A stretch of 64,000 bases of DNA from CAWCDJ01 sp963794265. GTDB lineage: Bacteria; Acidobacteriota; Terriglobia; Bryobacterales; Bryobacteraceae. Location of the stretch: NCBI GenBank assembly GCA_963794265.1, contig CAWCDJ010000004.1, forward strand, positions 310,001 to 374,000. The letters are read 5' to 3'. The notes beneath the pieces were generated by a model that worked only from the letters and a program-made list of their open reading frames with translations, ran no database searches and was not told the origin of the DNA. Each line of letters opens with the position of its first letter. Within the stretch, counting starts at the first letter, position 1. A program made the translations under genes and the position numbers. Below, one piece after another: positions 43,379-52,818 of the stretch.

Positions 43379-46300
43379 ATGCGACAGCTTTGGTGTTTTG
43401 CTTCGGCGCTACTCGCCCTGCCCCTGTTCGGGCAGCCCGGCGGCGTCCTGCTGAAACCGGGCCGCGATACCGCGCAGCCCATCGACGCGGAGTACACGCA
43501 GAAGATCCGCGAGTACACCACCCGGCCGTTCTTTAATTCGCCGCTGACGGACTATCTGCCGGCGTCGAAAACCGTGCCGACACCGAAGGTCGTACTGGGC
43601 GACGTATCCGGGGCGCCCGGCATCCTGCCTTACGCGGAGGATGTCTACCGCTACATGCGGATGCTCGAGAAGGCCAGCTCCCGCGTCAAGGTCTATAGCA
43701 TCGGCAAGACCGAGGAAGGCCGGGAGATGATCGCGGTGGCAGTGGCCGACGAAAAGCTGCTCGCCCACCTCGACGAGAACCGCGCCCGCCTGGCGAAACT
43801 CGCCGACCCCCGCACCATCAACCTGGACGATGACGCGGCCGACAAACTGGTGGCCGCCTCTACCCCCGTCTACTACATCACCGGCACCATCCACTCCCCC
43901 GAGACCGGCGCGCCTACCGCGCTGATGGAACTGGCCTACCGGCTGGCGGTGGACGAGAGCCCCTACATCCGGCACATCCGCGAGAACGTGATCACCCTGA
44001 TCACCCCGGTGGTCGAAGTGGACGGCCGCGACCGCATGGTCGACCTCTACCGCTGGCACCGCGAGAACCCCGGCAAGGAGTTTCCCAACCTGATCTATTG
44101 GGGCCATTACGTGGCGCACGATAACAACCGCGACTCTATGGGGCTGACCCTGCAGTTGACCCGCACCGTGCTCAAGACCTTCGTGGGGTGGAAGGCGCAG
44201 GTGCTCCACGACCTGCACGAATCCGTGCCGTACCTATACGACAACACCGTGGGCGACGGCCCGTACAACGCGTGGATCGACCCGATCCTGGCCGACGAGT
44301 GGGCCATGATGGGCTGGGACAACGTTTCCGAGATGGAAAAGTTCGGCATGCCCGGCGTGTTCACCCACGGCACCTTCGACACCTGGTCGCCCAGCTACCT
44401 GATGTTCATCGCCGCCATGCACAACGGCATCAGCCGCCTCTACGAGACGTTCGGCAACGGCGGCGCGGACACCGAAGAGCGGACGCTGCGCCCCAGCGAG
44501 TACGCGCGCACCTGGTTCAAGCAGAACCCGCCGCTGCCCAAGGCCAGTTGGTCGCAGCGGGACAATAACAACTACGAAGAGACCGGCCTGCTGACGGCGC
44601 TCTCGTATTTCGCTTCGAACGACAAGCTGTTCCTGCACAATTTCTACCTGAAGGCCAAGCGTTCCATCGAGAAGGCGCGCACCGAAGGGCCGGCCGCCTA
44701 CGTCTTTACCGCCGACGACCCGCGGCCCGGCGGGCAAGCCGACCTGCTGCGCATGTTGCAGGACCAGGGCTGCGAAATCTCGCGCGCCAGCGCGCCCTTC
44801 ACTGTCATGATGCCCGCCCACAAACCGCGCGCTAGCCGCGGGGGGCGCGGTGCAACCGACGATGCCACCGCCCAACCAGCCGCCAAGCCCAAGCCTGAGC
44901 CGCGCACGTTCCCCGCGGGAACTTACATCCTGCGGATGGACCAGCCCTACAGCCGCATCGCCGACACGCTCCTCGACTACCAGTACTGGGCGCCGAACGA
45001 TCCGCAGAAGAGCATCTACGACGACACCGGCTGGACCTTCGGCGAACTCGGCAACGTGCAGGTTTCGCGCGTCACCGACGTAAGCGTGCTCGCCGCCAAA
45101 ATGACGCGCGTCGAAGGCGCGGTCGAAGCACCGGGCGGAATCGAAGGCTCCGGCGGCGTCTTCCTGGTCAATCACAACGCCGATAGTGCCCTGATGACCC
45201 TCCGTTACCGCTTCCGCGACGGCGATTTCGAAGCCGCCGAAGAGCCGTTCGAGGCCGCCGGACACAAGTTCAACCGCGGTTCGTTCCTGATCCGCAATGT
45301 CGCGCGGGAAGCCCTGGCGAAGGCCGGCGCCGAACTCGGCGTGCGCGCTTATGCCGTCGCCACCGCTCCCGAAGTGAAGACCCACCCGGTGCGCGCCGCG
45401 CGCATTGCCATCATGCACACCTGGCTGAGCACGCAGGCCGAGGGTTGGTGGCGCCTTGAGTTCGACCGGCTGCAGATTCCCTACACCTACATCAGCACGC
45501 AGACCGTCTCGAAAGACGCTGACCTGAATTCCAAGTACGACGTGGTCGTGTTCGCGCCGGGCGTCCGAGGCAATCCGGAAACCATTATCAGCGGCCTGCC
45601 CATGTACGGTAACCCGCTGCCCTGGAGAACTTCGGCCCTCACGCCGAACCTCGGAAAGATCGACGAAACCGACGACATGCGCCCCGGCCTCGGCTGGACC
45701 GGCCTCGACCATTTGCAGGAGTTCGTCCGCAAGGGCGGTCTGCTGATCACGGCCAACGACACCACGAATTTCGCCATCGCGTTCGGCTTCGCTCCGGGCG
45801 TTTCCATGGCTCCGGCACCGCGCCTCAAAGTGACCGGCTCGGCGCTGCGGTCGAAGATGGTCGACGCGGCCAGCCCCATCGCCTACGGCTACTCCGACGA
45901 CCTCGCCATCTTCGCGGCGAATCCTCCGGTCTTCGCCCTCTCGAATATGGCCGGCGGCGGTGGCGGCCGCCGCGGCGCCCCCGAAGACCCGCAGCGCCCG
46001 ACCGGCCGCGGCACGGCCGACGATCCCGACGTTCCGCAGGGGCGCTCCCCCGCCGATCTCCCCGAAGAGCCGCACGCCGAACCCTGGGAAGCGCTGCCGC
46101 CGACCGACGAGCAGTTGCGCAATCCCGTGACCGTGATTCCGCCCGCCGCGCGCCCCCGCGTGGTGCTGCGCTACGCCAACGCCAACGAGCTGCTGGTTTC
46201 GGGCCTGCTGGAAAATGGCGCGGAGTTGGCGCAGCACGCCGCCGTCATCGATTCCCCTTTCGGGCAGGGCCACGTGGTGCTCTTCTCGAACAACCCGTTC

Positions 46301-46396
46301 TGGCGCGCCGAGACCAAGGGCAGTTACTTCCTGGTCTTCAACGCCATTCTGAATTTCGATCACCTGGATGCGGGCCGAAAGCTGGCGGCCCGCTAA
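43379..46396 (+). CDS. Large secreted M14-family zinc carboxypeptidase
   Basis: 1005 residues from ATG 43379 with signal peptide (MRQLWCFASALLALPLFG). The M14 domain spans about 60-400: metal ligands in GTIHSPETGAP (HxxE, about 178-181) and the later His in VLHDLHESVPYLYDN (about 280). A long C-terminal part (about 520-1005) without a clear family includes a GATase-like segment (IAIMHTWLSTQAEGWWRLEFDRL, GLLITANDT) and a low-complexity Gly/Arg/Pro stretch near 860-900 (GGGGGRRGAPEDPQRPTGRG). This two-part layout is usual for large M14 peptidases of Acidobacteriota and Bacteroidota. Expected to remove C-terminal residues from extracellular peptides. Confidence 0.88.
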   Translation: MRQLWCFASALLALPLFGQPGGVLLKPGRDTAQPIDAEYTQKIREYTTRPFFNSPLTDYLPASKTVPTPKVVLGDVSGAPGILPYAEDVYRYMRMLEKASSRVKVYSIGKTEEGREMIAVAVADEKLLAHLDENRARLAKLADPRTINLDDDAADKLVAASTPVYYITGTIHSPETGAPTALMELAYRLAVDESPYIRHIRENVITLITPVVEVDGRDRMVDLYRWHRENPGKEFPNLIYWGHYVAHDNNRDSMGLTLQLTRTVLKTFVGWKAQVLHDLHESVPYLYDNTVGDGPYNAWIDPILADEWAMMGWDNVSEMEKFGMPGVFTHGTFDTWSPSYLMFIAAMHNGISRLYETFGNGGADTEERTLRPSEYARTWFKQNPPLPKASWSQRDNNNYEETGLLTALSYFASNDKLFLHNFYLKAKRSIEKARTEGPAAYVFTADDPRPGGQADLLRMLQDQGCEISRASAPFTVMMPAHKPRASRGGRGATDDATAQPAAKPKPEPRTFPAGTYILRMDQPYSRIADTLLDYQYWAPNDPQKSIYDDTGWTFGELGNVQVSRVTDVSVLAAKMTRVEGAVEAPGGIEGSGGVFLVNHNADSALMTLRYRFRDGDFEAAEEPFEAAGHKFNRGSFLIRNVAREALAKAGAELGVRAYAVATAPEVKTHPVRAARIAIMHTWLSTQAEGWWRLEFDRLQIPYTYISTQTVSKDADLNSKYDVVVFAPGVRGNPETIISGLPMYGNPLPWRTSALTPNLGKIDETDDMRPGLGWTGLDHLQEFVRKGGLLITANDTTNFAIAFGFAPGVSMAPAPRLKVTGSALRSKMVDAASPIAYGYSDDLAIFAANPPVFALSNMAGGGGGRRGAPEDPQRPTGRGTADDPDVPQGRSPADLPEEPHAEPWEALPPTDEQLRNPVTVIPPAARPRVVLRYANANELLVSGLLENGAELAQHAAVIDSPFGQGHVVLFSNNPFWRAETKGSYFLVFNAILNFDHLDAGRKLAAR

Positions 46397-46481
46397 CCGG
46401 ATCGAAAGCGGTAGCACGCGATTTTCTGTAAGAAATTGCCTGGTCCGCCGACTACCTTAGTTAGAAGGGAAATCTCAGACT

Positions 46482-47003
46482 ATGGCAAGCCGCGAGCGCC
46501 TCTATGAGGATGCGGTTCGCATGTACGGGTCTGCGCTCGATCGCCTCGCTCGGGCCTACGAAGCCGACTCTGAAGCCCGCCGCGACCTGCTGCAGGAGAT
46601 TCACCTCATTCTGTGGCGAAGCCTCGAATCCTTTGACGCGCGTTGTTCTCTTCGCACCTGGATCTATCGCGTCGCGCACAACGTGGCTTCCTCTCATATC
46701 GATGCCGGCCGCCGCTCCAAGGCGCGCCAACTGGTCGACATCGATGGCATGGATGTCACGGACGACAAGGTTGATGCCGCCAGTCTCGCCGATCGACGCA
46801 TCGCCCTTGAGCGGCTGATGGCGCTAATTCGCGAGCTCAAACCCCTTGACCGGCAGGTGGTGTTGCTTTTTCTGGAAGGCGTGGACGCAAGGGAAATCGC
46901 GGAGGTGACGGGCCTCACGCCGGGCAACGTGGCCACCAAGGTTCATCGCATCAAGACCATTCTCACTCGCCGCTTTCAGGCAGGAGGCGAACATGAACAA
47001 TAA
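46482..47003 (+). CDS. ECF-type RNA polymerase sigma factor
   Basis: 173 residues. Sigma region 2 covers about 15-80 (ARRDLLQEIHLILWRSLESFDARCSLRTWIYRVAHNVASSHI) and region 4 about 110-165 (LKPLDRQVVLLFLEGVDAREIAEVTGLTPGNVATKVHRIKTIL, with the helix-turn-helix). Two-domain ECF sigma factors redirect RNA polymerase in response to envelope or stress signals and are held by a co-transcribed membrane partner. Here the next gene starts 10 bp before the end and encodes a membrane protein. Probably self-regulating; I could not identify its target promoter motif. Confidence 0.92.
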   Translation: MASRERLYEDAVRMYGSALDRLARAYEADSEARRDLLQEIHLILWRSLESFDARCSLRTWIYRVAHNVASSHIDAGRRSKARQLVDIDGMDVTDDKVDAASLADRRIALERLMALIRELKPLDRQVVLLFLEGVDAREIAEVTGLTPGNVATKVHRIKTILTRRFQAGGEHEQ

Positions 47004-47604
47004 ATTCGCTTCGGACGAAATGAAGAACCTCTGGCAAAGCCAGCCGACGGAGCCTCCGAAGACCCGTCCCCTGGATTTTCGCCGCAAGATGGACAAGTTC
47101 GAGCGAAGGGTTTTCTGGCGCAACATCAGGGAGTATGCAGCCGGCGTGGTGGTCATCGCGGGCTTCGGATATTACGGGTTCATGCTGCACGGGCTTCTTG
47201 TCCGCGTGGGTGCGGGACTCACTATCGCCGGCGCGCTCACGGTCATGTTTGAGCTGCATCGGCGGGGATCGGTGCGCACCGCGCCGGCCGACCTGGGCCT
47301 TAGCACCTGCATCGATTTCCATCGCAAATCACTGGAGCGCCAGCGGGACGCATTGCGCACCGTCTGGACGTGGTACCTGCTGCCATTCGTCCTGGGGCTT
47401 GCGATCTTCGAAATTGGATCGGCGATCAACCGGTGGGAGGCGCACCCTGTGGGCCTGGAACACTTTGTCCTCGCCTCCCTTGTCTCCCCCGCGATCATAG
47501 CCGCGGTCTTTGTCGGAGTCTGGAGACTGAACCAATGGGCTGCCGGCAAGCTCCAGAAACGTATCGACGAGCTGACTGCACTCGGCAGAGGACCCGATGA
47601 GTAA
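46993..47604 (+). CDS. Membrane protein, candidate anti-sigma partner
   Basis: 203 residues, ATG 46993 behind caggaggcg and overlapping the sigma gene by 11 bp. N-terminal cytoplasmic part of about 50 residues (DEMKNLWQSQPTEPPKTRP), then four hydrophobic helices (about 55-70, 75-92, 127-145, 160-180). The zinc anti-sigma signature HxxxCxxC is missing, so it is not a standard ZAS factor. Overlap with the sigma gene and membrane location make a regulatory partner the simplest reading. I do not recognise a named family. Confidence 0.65.
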   Translation: MNNKFASDEMKNLWQSQPTEPPKTRPLDFRRKMDKFERRVFWRNIREYAAGVVVIAGFGYYGFMLHGLLVRVGAGLTIAGALTVMFELHRRGSVRTAPADLGLSTCIDFHRKSLERQRDALRTVWTWYLLPFVLGLAIFEIGSAINRWEAHPVGLEHFVLASLVSPAIIAAVFVGVWRLNQWAAGKLQKRIDELTALGRGPDE

Positions 47605-47680
47605 CCGCCGGAGTATCTTCAGGGGGCCTTCTGACCAACCTGTTTCTAACCGCAGTAACGATAGAAGGGATTGACTACTT

Positions 47681-49519
47681 ATGGCCACACTAAGACTTTC
47701 ATTTCTCGCCCATTGTCAAATCGCGACCGCAATTCCCTCACTCGCCGTTGCCGTTTGCATGCTCGTCACCACTCCCTCGGGAGCCCGGGCGCAGGCCGCG
47801 CCAGCGATTGTCGGCGACTACGCAGGCGTACTCGGCCCCCTGCAACTCAAGCTGCATCTGAAAGTGGACGCCGCAGGTGCAATCACGGGCACACTCGACA
47901 GTCCCAACCAAGGCGCCAACGGTATCGCCTGTGCCGATTTCCATCTCAACGGCCAGACGCTGAACTTCTCGGTGCCGGCCGTGCACGGCTCGTGGAAGGG
48001 CACGGTGTCCGCCGATGGCAAGACGCTCACCGGCACGTGGGACCAGGGCAACCCGAACCCGCTGGTTTTCACGCGCGACACCTTTGTGCCCGCGGCCAAG
48101 CCTTCGCGCGTCGATGGAATCTGGCTGGGAACGTTGCAGGCCGGCGGTGCATCGCTCCGCATCCAGCTTCACGTGAAAAGCGATGCCGCGGGACAGGAGT
48201 ACTGCTCGCTCGATAGCCTTGATCAGGGTTCCATGGGCATCGGTTGCAGCAAGGCCTCGTTCACCGGCGATGACTTTTCCTTTGACGTTCCCGCCGTGAA
48301 CGGGCACTATGCGGCCAAACTCTCCACTGATGGAGAGACGCTCGCCGGCACGTGGAGCCAGAATGGCAATTCGCTGCCGCTCACTCTTGCCCGCCAGGTC
48401 AGGGAGATCGCCGCCAAGCCGATTGCTCCGCCCAAGTACGATCCCGCCATGGCGCCCGTTCATGCCGACGATCTGCAAGCGGTGCTCGACCGCGACCTTG
48501 CGGCCGCACTCAAAACGGGTGAGCTCGCGCCTTCAACCGGGGCGGGCGTTTCCATTGCCGTGGTGGACCACAAAGTGCGGCGCGTGTTCAGTTACGGCGT
48601 GGCCAGGCCGGACTCGATCTTCGAGATTGGCTCGATAACGAAGACCTTTACCGGCCTGATCCTTTCGCAAATGGTGGAACAGGGCAAGGTCAAGTTTGAC
48701 GATCCGGTCCGCGATCTATTACCGCCCGGAACCGTGCAGAAGCCAGCCGGTCCGGAAATCACGCTGCTTGATCTCGCCACGCAACACTCTGGGTTGCCGC
48801 GCATGCCCGATAACTTCAAGCCGGTTCACGGGGAAAATCCTTATGCGGACTATCATGCGGCCAACCTCTACGAATACCTGGCGAAGCATGGTGTCGCCAA
48901 GCCCGACAAGCCTGAGTTCCTGTATAGCAATTTAGGCTTTGGCCTGCTTGGGCAGGCGCTTTCCGCACGCGCGAGCAAGTCCTACAAGGCACTCCTCGCA
49001 GAAGAAGTGCTCGGCCCGCTGGAGATGCGCGACACAGCCATCGCGCTCACCCCGGCGCAGCAGGCGCGCTTTCTTCCCGGTCACACCGCGGGCCATCGCC
49101 CCGCACATGCATGGGACCTCGACGCCTTCGCCGGTGCAGGTGCGATTCGCTCCACCGCGTCCGATATGCTTGTCTACCTCGAAGCAAACCTACACCCCGA
49201 GAAAGTCAGGCCCGCAGGCTCTTCGCCGGCGGATAAGACGATCGTGGCTGCACTGGTGCAATCACACGAACTACATGCCGATGCTGCCGGACAGAAGATC
49301 GCGCTGGCGTGGCTCTTCGACCCGCAATCCGGTAACTACTGGCACAACGGCGCGACTGGCGGATACAGTGCATATGTCTTCTTAAATCCCAAAGGTGATT
49401 ACGCCGCCGTAGTTCTCCTCAATACCACAATTGGCGAGCGGGGCAGCTTCGCCGATCGGATCGCGGAGCACATCAGCGAGCGACTGGCAGGCAAGCCTGC
49501 AATTTCGCTCGGCGATTAA
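47681..49519 (+). CDS. Secreted serine hydrolase (class C beta-lactamase-like) with duplicated N-terminal domain
   Basis: 612 residues with a signal peptide (about 1-38, ending GARAQA). Two N-terminal repeats of about 105 residues each follow: IVGDYAGVLGPLQLKLHLKV...GTWDQGN and VDGIWLGTLQAGGASLRIQLHV...GTWSQNG, small beta domains. From about 265 a beta-lactamase-like domain has GSITKTFTGL (SxxK, about 326), YSNLGFGLLG (YxN) and HNGATGGYSAYVF (HxG-like KTG equivalent). DD-peptidase, esterase or beta-lactamase activity are all possible. Downstream of the sigma/anti-sigma pair by 76 bp on the same strand, so it may be their target. Confidence 0.88.
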   Translation: MATLRLSFLAHCQIATAIPSLAVAVCMLVTTPSGARAQAAPAIVGDYAGVLGPLQLKLHLKVDAAGAITGTLDSPNQGANGIACADFHLNGQTLNFSVPAVHGSWKGTVSADGKTLTGTWDQGNPNPLVFTRDTFVPAAKPSRVDGIWLGTLQAGGASLRIQLHVKSDAAGQEYCSLDSLDQGSMGIGCSKASFTGDDFSFDVPAVNGHYAAKLSTDGETLAGTWSQNGNSLPLTLARQVREIAAKPIAPPKYDPAMAPVHADDLQAVLDRDLAAALKTGELAPSTGAGVSIAVVDHKVRRVFSYGVARPDSIFEIGSITKTFTGLILSQMVEQGKVKFDDPVRDLLPPGTVQKPAGPEITLLDLATQHSGLPRMPDNFKPVHGENPYADYHAANLYEYLAKHGVAKPDKPEFLYSNLGFGLLGQALSARASKSYKALLAEEVLGPLEMRDTAIALTPAQQARFLPGHTAGHRPAHAWDLDAFAGAGAIRSTASDMLVYLEANLHPEKVRPAGSSPADKTIVAALVQSHELHADAAGQKIALAWLFDPQSGNYWHNGATGGYSAYVFLNPKGDYAAVVLLNTTIGERGSFADRIAEHISERLAGKPAISLGD

Positions 49520-49826
49520 CCGATCGACCCGGCAACGATCCGGCACCTTCGTCCCTACCATTTGCGGGGAAACACGCTCACCCGGTTCGGGTTTGCTTCT
49601 CGAACAGCCGGCTCCGAAAATTAGTCACGAAATACACGCCATGGTCCGGCAATCCATCCGGCCGTATCGTCCCCGACCGTTCCCGGTGCCGGCCAGCCGG
49701 GGCCCGAGCCGGTCCACATGCGGGACGGGCGTGATGCGGCAAGTTGACTGTGAATCTTCACTTCCGGATGGAGCGTGATTGGCCCGCGAATTGACGTAAG
49801 GTCTCTAGAAGCGCTGTTATGGTGTG
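49520..49826. other. Intergenic region, nothing recognised
   Basis: 307 bases between the serine hydrolase and the glycosidase. No ORF of substance, no hairpin with T-run and no repeat seen. It must hold the promoter of the glycosidase gene but I cannot point to it. Confidence 0.4.
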
Positions 49827-51662
49827 ATGATGCGCTGGATTTCGGCCTTGATCATTCCTGTCTCTTTGGTTGCCCAGTCCCATGAGTATGAAGCGCTGCA
49901 GAAGCGATTGGCGCGTGGGTGGAACACATGGGACGTTAACAGCGTGACGGAGCAGGTGCTCCTTCCGGAAGGGTTCACCATACGGGTTGGGCTCAAGCAC
50001 AACTCCAGCCTGAACTCGGACGCATTCCTGTCCGATGCGCTGATCGGGCGTCAGGGGCAGGGGGTTGAGCAGGTCTTTCCGGGGCCGCACACGTGGAACG
50101 GCTCTTTCACGGAACTGCGCCTTTCATGGCGTGGCATTAGTCTGGTCCTACAGACTGCGCATGATGGGGATGACCTCGTCATGCTGGCCACTCCCGCAGT
50201 CGCCAAAAAGGCCGTGCCCCCTGTTTTGGTCTTTTCCACCGGCGTGCTGTGGAACCGTCCGGGCAGCGTGTCGCGGACCGGGGAAGTCATTGAGTTTCGC
50301 GGTCCGGCCCGGCAGGTCCGGGTGTACGCGACTGCGAAGGACGCGCCTCTTCCGTCGGCGCCCGTCACCGGCCCCTTCTTTGCCGCAGCGTTGGTGGAAC
50401 CTGTGGGCCTCAGCACCGGGCGGCCGCGGACGGTGGAACAGATTCGTGCCGTGCTGGCGCGCGAGCGGCCTGCGGGAACTTCCGTTGCCCAGGCAATCGA
50501 GACCGTTCTCGGATGGGACACGATCTACGAGCCTTCGAAATCTCGTGTCGTCTCGCCGGTAAGTCGCGTGTGGTCCACGGGCTGGGGCGGTTACGTTCTG
50601 TTCGACTGGGACACATTCTTCGCCGCTTCGATGGCGGCTGTCGGGGACCGGGATCTGGCTTACGCCGACGCATTGGAAACCTTGCGGGAGGAGACCGCCG
50701 AGGGGTTCGTTCCAAACTACGCGCGCGCAGGCGACTGGAAGAGCTTCGATCGCTCCGAGCCTCCCGTCGGCGCCATCACCGTCCTCACCCTCTACCGGCA
50801 ATTCAGGGACCGATGGTTCGTGCGCGACGCCTTCGATCCCTTGCTTCGCTGGAACCGCTGGTGGGCAGCGCATCGCACCGTCGGGAGCTATCTGGTTTGG
50901 GGGACCGATCCTGAGAACCAGCCGGGGAACCCGGATGACCGATCGGTTGGCACCCTGCAGGCCGCCAAGTTCGAATCGGGCCTCGACAACAGCCCCATGT
51001 ACGACGATGCTCCTTTCGATGCGAAGACGCACCGCATGCTCCTCGCAGATGTTGGCCTGATGTCCCTCTACATCGCGGATTGCGACGCGCTTGCCGAAAT
51101 CGCCGACGAACTGGGCAAGGCCGCGGAAGCAAGGGAACTCCGCGCGCGCGGGGAAACCCACCGCGCGGCTCTTCGCACGCTGTGGGAGGAGAGAACCGGG
51201 ATGTTTCTGAACAAGAATCTCGTGACCGGAGCACTCAGCCCGCGGCTGTCGCCCACGAATTTCTATCCATTGCTGGCCAAAGCAGCTACGCCGCAACAGG
51301 CCGAGCGCATGGTCAGGGAACATCTACTGAACCAGGCCGAGTTCTGGGGGGACTGGCCGCTTCCCTCGATCGCACGGTCAGACCCGGCATTCCGCGACCA
51401 GGAATACTGGCGAGGGCGCGTGTGGGGACCGATGAACTTTCTGGTGTACCTCGGCCTTCTGAATTACGATCAGCCGGGAGCGCGCCGACAACTTGCCGAG
51501 CGCTCGCTTTCACTCTTCGAGAAGGAATGGAAGCAGAAGGGACATGTGCACGAAAACTACAACGCGATAACGGGAGAAGGCGACGACGGGAGCAGCAGTG
51601 ACCGGTTTTATCACTGGGGAGCCCTCCTCGGCCTGGTCAGCTACCTGGAGAACAACCGCTGA
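49827..51662 (+). CDS. Trehalase/GH63-like (alpha/alpha)6 glycoside hydrolase, secreted
   Basis: 611 residues from ATG 49827 (GTG 49824 and ATG 49830 are adjacent alternatives) with a short signal peptide (MMRWISALIIPVSLVAQ). The C-terminal two thirds are an (alpha/alpha)6 barrel with the motifs GWGGYVLFDWDTFFAASMA (about 254-272), GLDNSPMYDD, YWRGRVWGPMNFLVYLGLLNY (about 530) and HENYNAITGEG (about 573), typical of the MGH1/GH63 and GH37 trehalase-related enzymes. Cleaves alpha-linked glucosides or similar; the precise substrate is unknown. Not part of an operon here. Confidence 0.87.
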   Translation: MMRWISALIIPVSLVAQSHEYEALQKRLARGWNTWDVNSVTEQVLLPEGFTIRVGLKHNSSLNSDAFLSDALIGRQGQGVEQVFPGPHTWNGSFTELRLSWRGISLVLQTAHDGDDLVMLATPAVAKKAVPPVLVFSTGVLWNRPGSVSRTGEVIEFRGPARQVRVYATAKDAPLPSAPVTGPFFAAALVEPVGLSTGRPRTVEQIRAVLARERPAGTSVAQAIETVLGWDTIYEPSKSRVVSPVSRVWSTGWGGYVLFDWDTFFAASMAAVGDRDLAYADALETLREETAEGFVPNYARAGDWKSFDRSEPPVGAITVLTLYRQFRDRWFVRDAFDPLLRWNRWWAAHRTVGSYLVWGTDPENQPGNPDDRSVGTLQAAKFESGLDNSPMYDDAPFDAKTHRMLLADVGLMSLYIADCDALAEIADELGKAAEARELRARGETHRAALRTLWEERTGMFLNKNLVTGALSPRLSPTNFYPLLAKAATPQQAERMVREHLLNQAEFWGDWPLPSIARSDPAFRDQEYWRGRVWGPMNFLVYLGLLNYDQPGARRQLAERSLSLFEKEWKQKGHVHENYNAITGEGDDGSSSDRFYHWGALLGLVSYLENNR

Positions 51663-52008
51663 TCTATAGCGGCTCGATCAGGACGCACTCCGGCGGTGTT
51701 CCACATTCCCGAACCGTGTCGCCGCCCACTCGGAAGCGATCCACATGAGCGGGAAGTCCCCTTTGCTGATCTTGACCGATCGGCTTGGCGGAACATGCGC
51801 CAGATGGCGAGACGCGCGTCTTTTATCAGGTGACGGGATGAGCACCGCACAGGGAATTCGGGCGGACCCTTTCTCCGAGTCGCCGAGAAACCGGAGTCAA
51901 GTGACGGGATGCACGTTTTGATCGGCATATGGGACGGCGAAATGTCGCGTGCCCTGGAACTTCCCCTCGCTCACCTGCGTAAACACCTTCAGCGCCCGGA
52001 GGCCCTGA
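51663..52008. other. Degenerate intergenic region with a dispersed repeat copy
   Basis: 346 bases without a supported gene. It holds a block at about 51758-51825 that is similar to about 53826-53888. The 11-mer gtgacgggatg also occurs twice (near 51832 and 51901). Probably the worn remains of a mobile element. Confidence 0.5.
51758..51825. repeat. Dispersed repeat, copy 1
   Basis: Contains tttgctgatcttgac and, about 25 bases on, cagatggcgagacg; both blocks occur in the same order and spacing at about 53826-53888, with diverged sequence between. Likely two old fragments of the same element. Confidence 0.65.
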
Positions 52009-52581
52009 ATGCTCTGGTTCTACGAATCTTTCTTTCCCGCGGTCTGGATTTTATTTTTTCTCTACTGGCAGATCAAAGCCGTCCATACCAAAACCACCCA
52101 GCGCCTCGAGCCGGCGGCCTCGCGCATCCTGCGCGTTTTCATTTTCCTGATCGCTATCGCCCTCCTCTCGACAACTCGCATCCCGCTGCCCTGGCTTTAC
52201 CGCCAGCTCTGGCCGGTTGGCCGGTGGCCCTTCTGGCTGGGAGCTGCCGTCACCATCCCCGGCCTTCTGTTCGCCGTCTGGGCGCGCGAAAACCTCGGCG
52301 GCAACTGGAGCCGCTCCGTTACCATTAAGCGGGGCCACGAGCTGATCACCACCGGTCCCTATGCCGTGGTCCGTCACCCCATCTACACTGGCATTCTGAC
52401 CGGTTTCCTTGGCATGGCGATTGCCATCTCTCAAGTGCGCGGGTTTATCGTTTTCGTTCTCGTCTTCCTCGCGTTCTGGATCAAGCTCCGCATGGAGGAA
52501 CAGTGGATGCGTTCCCAGTTCGGCGAGACGTATGCCACTTATGCTCATCACACAGCTGCTCTGGTGCCTTACCTCTTCTGA
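52009..52581 (+). CDS. Isoprenylcysteine carboxyl methyltransferase-like membrane protein
   Basis: 190 residues, start ATG 52009 six bases after ggagg. About five membrane helices. The C-terminal catalytic core has the ICMT/PEMT motif TTGPYAVVRHPIYTGIL (about 120-136) followed by helices and RMEEQWMRSQFGETYATYA, where a Glu-Glu pair and Tyr complete the SAM-binding pocket. Bacterial members methylate lipid or small-molecule acceptors and are seldom characterised. A single gene with no clear operon partner. Confidence 0.87.
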   Translation: MLWFYESFFPAVWILFFLYWQIKAVHTKTTQRLEPAASRILRVFIFLIAIALLSTTRIPLPWLYRQLWPVGRWPFWLGAAVTIPGLLFAVWARENLGGNWSRSVTIKRGHELITTGPYAVVRHPIYTGILTGFLGMAIAISQVRGFIVFVLVFLAFWIKLRMEEQWMRSQFGETYATYAHHTAALVPYLF

Positions 52582-52818
52582 TCGCTGCGTCACGATCTCA
52601 GCCCCAGCAAGAGCGAGTTGGACCAACCTGAGGAGTTGAATCTCGAGATCAATTCGCGGTTCCGGTCGAGTGACGCCACTCGTAGGATGCGGGGCACGCG
52701 TCCAAGCCCGTCGAACTTTGTACGGATAGGCGACCAACCACTCGCGATCCGGAAAGGCGGGCGCTTTGCGGCGCCCGTCACCGGTCAATGGATACGGCTA
52801 CGCCCCCGTGAACGACGG
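52582..52818. other. Intergenic region, nothing recognised
   Basis: 237 bases between convergent genes. No terminator-like hairpin with a T-run or supported ORF. Confidence 0.4.

Noticed and set aside
44234..46417. 727-codon frame opposite the M14 peptidase
   Set aside because: Antisense shadow of a high-GC gene; composition is Gly/Val/Arg-rich and lacks any domain.
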